Positions 60,263 through 64,000 of a DNA stretch of 64,000 nucleotides are shown here, in pieces. The DNA lies in assembly GCA_963855995.1 (NCBI GenBank), contig OY979730.1, positions 10,517,300-10,581,299 on the forward strand. The letters run 5' to 3'. The position numbers were made by a program, and so were the translations under genes. Position 1 is the first letter of the stretch. The number at the start of each line of letters is the position of its first letter. The notes under the pieces are model-generated. The model was not told the origin of the DNA. It did no database searches and saw nothing but the letters and a program-made list of their open reading frames with translations. The DNA comes from Muricea muricata. Taxonomy: Eukaryota; Cnidaria; Anthozoa; Malacalcyonacea; Plexauridae.

Positions 60263-62197
60263 CTTAGTTATTAAATTATTTGCACTCTTGAAAATCTGAA
60301 GCAAGTTTGTCAAAAAGTCGTCAATAAGTTGTAATCACACTGCTTGTCCTAGGTTTTCATGTTTGGGACAAGCTATTAAGAACTTGTCACAAGCTCGATG
60401 GCACCATCAGACATGCTGCAAGGTTGTTCCGACAAGGCAGATACAAGCATGTTATAACAATATAGATACAGCCTTTTGCTGTCAACTTCGTAACATTCTT
60501 GTAATATATCGTGACTATACCAGACTAGTCCCACCACGCTTGTTACGAGTTGCCAACGGTTTTTTCCAAAGCTGCTAGGATAAAATAGGAACAAGCAATG
60601 CGAAAACAACTTGTGGACAGCTTGTGAACAGAATTGTTACAACTTGTGCGCTTTTAGGCGCCTAGAAAAATTTTTCTTATTGAAGATTATCCGTGAGCCG
60701 ACGAGGCAAAATTTAAACCTGCGTTGCAGACGGGAAGAAATATAACTTATTAGCGTTTGCAACCCAGGCTACTTTGAACAAACTTTTTAGGAATTTTTTG
60801 AATTACTTTTGGGAAGAATAAATGTTGGGTTTATTATATTATATTACGAAAAAACATCTCATTTTACTCTCATTGTCGGCTGCGTATTTCCGAAGCCGCA
60901 AAGTTATCGACATCTCCAGTCGACGGTTGTGAACGAGTGAACCACTGATCTGATGAATTCATTCAAGCCATTTTGAAGCCGTGAGAATATTTATAATGAG
61001 ATGGTGGAATACCTAACTTTCACCTAAATTTCTCCAAATCGCATCACGACAAAATCACGACATGTACAAACTGGCCAAATAGTCGGGCAGCTAGAGGCCG
61101 ATATATTAACATATCGAGGCACAATTCCATTTTGGTTTTATTTTGTTCCTTTTAAGGTTAGTAAGTATATTTCTGTATGTTGTCCACGTTGAAATTTCTT
61201 GTGGGCTCTTGCATGCAAACACGATATTACTGTAAAACTGTATCACTGTCAAAAAAGGTGAGATTTCAAATTCAATTTTAAAATAAATTATTTACATCAT
61301 TAGAAAGCTCATAAAAACTAAATAAAGACATGGTCACGTCGATTTTTCAAGTTATTGACCCTTCTACCTGCGAATGTCTTTATTTCCAATTCATTTACTC
61401 AAGTTTTATCAGTCCTCTGATCAATTCCTCAAAATTTTGAAGAAGTTCCTTAAAAGTTTGCAACTTCCTGTTAAGTGTTAATTGACCAATCAGAATGCTA
61501 TATATTATTCGTGAGCAGTCTGATTGGTCAATAAACAGGAAGTTGTGAAAATTTTAACGAACTTTTTAAAATTTGAGGAATCACGGGAGGAATTGATCAG
61601 AGGAACTTGCTAAACTTGAGCAAATGAATTGGTCAAATACCTATTCTCGGAACGCTTCTATTCCTGCGACTGTAATACAAGTACATACAAAAAATAAAAA
61701 CGAAATGAATGAAAACGTCTATGTCTCTCCTCGCTGCAGATAGCGTTCCATTTTGCCATTGGAGATTCCGGAAAAGCAAACTGGGTTTTGTTCACTGGAA
61801 AGCACGACATATGGACGGGTGTTTCCATAATATTATAGTGTAAACAATTACCGATAAGATCAAATTTGATTGGTTGATCAACAAGATTAACTCAGGGGTT
61901 TTAACGTTAAAATTTCATTAGACTATGTAACTGTAAAAAATAAAAAAATGATTCGTTACAAATTTCTTTTACCTGTTGCATATTAACGTTCAAAAGGAGC
62001 TTTTTGTAAAGATTAAAATAATAAAAGTACGATTTAGGCTTATGTGAGAAATTCTAAGGATTTTTGGAACTTTCATTGATCTGTATCAAATTATCAATGA
62101 CGAGATTCATTGATCTGTATCAAATTATTACGGTCATGGTCATTTATTTCTCGGAAGTCGGAGCTCTTGTTGCCGCACGCGCGACTGTAACAGCAAA
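60263..62197. other. Intergenic region between DNA2 and the NACHT gene
   Basis: Contains a degenerate CAACTTG-type repeat (60300-60655) and a long fold-back element (61387-61632). No coding sequence is evident. An imperfect direct repeat cattgatctgtatcaaatta lies at about 62076-62128, roughly 100 bp upstream of the NACHT gene start. Confidence 0.5.
61387..61632. mobile_element. Fold-back MITE of about 245 bp
   Basis: The outer arms ccaattcatttactcaagtt / cttgagcaaatgaattgg and inner arms aacttcctgtt..ttgaccaatcaga / tctgattggtcaataaacag pair over about 110 bp each. It is non-coding. Confidence 0.85.
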
Positions 62198-64000
62198 ATG
62201 ATCACAGACGCAGCTAAAGATTTTTTAGATGGAAAAAGATTTGGTATTGCTGGCTATCCGCTTGTGATTTTTCATCTCTTGTCTGGATTGGGAATTACCA
62301 CGTACCTCACAGTTTTGATCTTAAGCGAGAGCGGTAAATTCTCGTGCTCTGTTGATGCTAATAAAAGTACGAACGTGCACAAGAAACAAGTCGACCAGAC
62401 GTGTTTTGGCCAATATGATCAGACTTATAACTCTCCTCTACCGTTGTTCGGCTTGGTAATTCTGAGTTTTGGATTCGCTATTCTTGTCAGTGTTGTTTAT
62501 TCTCAAATGGTAAGGATCCGTGTCGACGAAATAGAGTCAAGCTACCATGCATCACAAAATGATGGCGAATCCAGAACCCCTGTCGTCGACAATGAATTAA
62601 GCAACGAAGATAAAGTCAAGAATCATGAGAACAGGAAAACGGTATATGTCTTTGTTTCATACTTTTTGCACCTTGTTCTTCGTGTTTTGTTCGGAACTGG
62701 GTGCTCTGTCGCGCAGTACAATTTATTCTATTCGAACGGGTTTCCTGTAAAATTCACATGTAATTACAACTATACTACAGTGGTATCATGTGAAAATCGA
62801 ACAGCGTCGCACAAATGGTTCGCGAGTATATTGGTGTTTGTGGCGAACGCTGCTGTTGTTTTATTTCAATTTGTAGAAGTGATTTACCTTTTAATACGTT
62901 TAGCGATCCGCCGTCGTCGTTATAAAGATAGCATCAACGTCGATTTTGAATTTGTTATTGAGTATTTTCTAGGCAAGAAATACCGTGGTACAACCTCGCC
63001 AGCGAGGGCCTCCACTGGTAATAGTACCGGAAACACTCAAGGCGCTAAGGAACGTGTACCTTTAGTCGAAATTAAAAACAACACTGGGGCCAACAACACT
63101 CAAGATGACAGCGTTCCACTTCCAGGATCTCACAACGACGAAAATAGTACTGTGAACAGCACTCCAGGCGTTGTGCGTAGCGAAGTTGTACATTTACCAA
63201 GCACTTCAAAATCTGACGCTCAAGAACATAGTACTGAGGACACCCCGAATGCGGATTGTGGCATTCAAAAGGAATGCACTGGCATTATGGACAATAGCAT
63301 TCAGCAATCTATATCAAAATACAAAGACGAAGTTTTGAAACGTCGTTCGCGAGAAATAAATTATGTACCAAACAAATCATTAGATGATTTCTATGTCGAC
63401 ATTGTATTTCAACCAGGGCGAGCTGGAGACGAATTGTCAAAAGACAGGAAAAGAGAAAAGGTAGACGACATTCCAACCTCAACATGTTCAATTAAAGAAT
63501 TGTTTCAACCCAATGAAGATACTGCAAAAGACGATACTTCCAGCATTCTGGTTGTTGGACGGCCAGGAATCGGAAAAACTGTCTTGACTGAAAAAATATT
63601 ACGTGACTGGGCTAATGAAACTGATGATCATTATCGTGACAAGGTGGCCTGTATTGTTAAAATAAGAAGCTTCAATGCTGGAATTCAGATGTCATCTGAT
63701 GTATCTCTGAAGGAATTTCTTCACTATGAAACAAGCTTAACAGATGACGAATTTGAAAGAATTTATGAAGAAATTACAGACAAACCACAAAATGCCATTC
63801 TTATTTTTGATGGCTTAGATGAATTTAATGGGAACTACATGGATTACCTAGATGAAGTCAACAGAACTCCCAACGAGCCTGATCTTTGCATGCCACCAAT
63901 GAATTTATTCGTGAAACTGGTTCGAGGCGACATTTTAAAAGGAGCAACGGTTTTAGTGACCAGTCGACCTAGTGCAGCCAACTTTTACGCAAAGATTGGT
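62198..64000 (+). CDS. Connexin/innexin-like four-TM domain fused to a NACHT NTPase (continues past the window)
   Basis: An open frame of 601 codons runs without intron from ATG 62198, the first ATG after an in-frame stop at 62111, to the window end. Residues 1-240 form a four-helix channel-like module: TM1 ~18-42, loop with C50 and C69, TM2 ~83-103, cytoplasmic loop, TM3 ~149-178, loop with C188 and C198, TM4 ~209-233, then RLAIRRRR. The TM3-loop-TM4 part resembles connexins (VEVIYLLIR at the end of TM4), while two cysteines per loop is the innexin/pannexin count. After a Ser/Thr/Asn-rich linker (~250-400) comes a NACHT domain: Walker A GRPGIGKT (454-461), Walker B ILIFDGLDE (534-542) and a VLVTSRPS sensor (~586-593), as in NLR immune proteins. 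I infer a membrane-anchored NLR; the C-terminal sensor lies outside the window. Both halves are read directly; the channel assignment is by eye. Confidence 0.85.
   Translation, partial: MITDAAKDFLDGKRFGIAGYPLVIFHLLSGLGITTYLTVLILSESGKFSCSVDANKSTNVHKKQVDQTCFGQYDQTYNSPLPLFGLVILSFGFAILVSVVYSQMVRIRVDEIESSYHASQNDGESRTPVVDNELSNEDKVKNHENRKTVYVFVSYFLHLVLRVLFGTGCSVAQYNLFYSNGFPVKFTCNYNYTTVVSCENRTASHKWFASILVFVANAAVVLFQFVEVIYLLIRLAIRRRRYKDSINVDFEFVIEYFLGKKYRGTTSPARASTGNSTGNTQGAKERVPLVEIKNNTGANNTQDDSVPLPGSHNDENSTVNSTPGVVRSEVVHLPSTSKSDAQEHSTEDTPNADCGIQKECTGIMDNSIQQSISKYKDEVLKRRSREINYVPNKSLDDFYVDIVFQPGRAGDELSKDRKREKVDDIPTSTCSIKELFQPNEDTAKDDTSSILVVGRPGIGKTVLTEKILRDWANETDDHYRDKVACIVKIRSFNAGIQMSSDVSLKEFLHYETSLTDDEFERIYEEITDKPQNAILIFDGLDEFNGNYMDYLDEVNRTPNEPDLCMPPMNLFVKLVRGDILKGATVLVTSRPSAANFYAKIG

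Overview
The window looks like nuclear DNA from an invertebrate metazoan, most likely a cnidarian. The reasons are AT-rich sequence, spliced eukaryotic genes with GT..AG introns, a NACHT-type innate-immunity gene, LINE remnants, many small inverted-repeat (MITE-like) elements, and a P2X7-tail-like cysteine-rich ORF of a kind I remember from cnidarian genomes. The species cannot be fixed from sequence alone.

Layout. From 1 to about 35.8 kb lies a repeat-dense tandem array. Its only convincing genes are copies of a minus-strand, three-exon family encoding single-pass membrane microproteins of about 70 residues: a 23-26 nt first exon, a transmembrane exon of 134-152 nt and a final exon of about 50 nt, whose splice phases fit together. 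Some copies look intact (33.7-35.7 kb) and many are decayed or reduced to lone first exons. The array grew by large duplications: a block at about 8.0-19.4 kb recurs at 20.1-28.0 kb, a block at about 4.4-7.1 kb recurs at 28.1-30.5 kb, and a 2.25-kb subunit carrying a LINE endonuclease fragment is present three times. MITEs, a hAT-like element with 8-bp target duplications, tRNA-derived repeats, LINE 3' ends and a SWIM zinc-finger fragment are interspersed.

From 36.5 to 38.2 kb an element with inverted-repeat ends carries a broken P2X7-tail-like ORF. From 40.0 to 42.0 kb are the last four exons of the DNA primase large subunit (PRIM2). A 247-residue multi-pass membrane protein of unknown function lies on the minus strand at 42.6-43.4 kb. 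From 44.9 to 60.3 kb is a complete 19-exon DNA2 nuclease-helicase gene (1,542 codons, all splice phases consistent). Its introns are filled with a CAACTTG/CAAGTTG-rich repeat family, a 20-bp polypyrimidine minisatellite and an 80-bp minisatellite. PRIM2 and DNA2 both act in lagging-strand synthesis and are neighbours here.

From 62,198 to the right edge runs an uninterrupted 601-codon ORF. Its first ~240 residues have a four-transmembrane, connexin/innexin-like architecture (two cysteines per extracellular loop, connexin-like TM3-loop2-TM4 sequence) and it continues into a NACHT NTPase domain. A gap-junction-type channel module fused in one exon to an immune NTPase is the most striking candidate for an undescribed system in this window.

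No LTR retroelement, Polinton, rRNA or CRISPR array was recognised.
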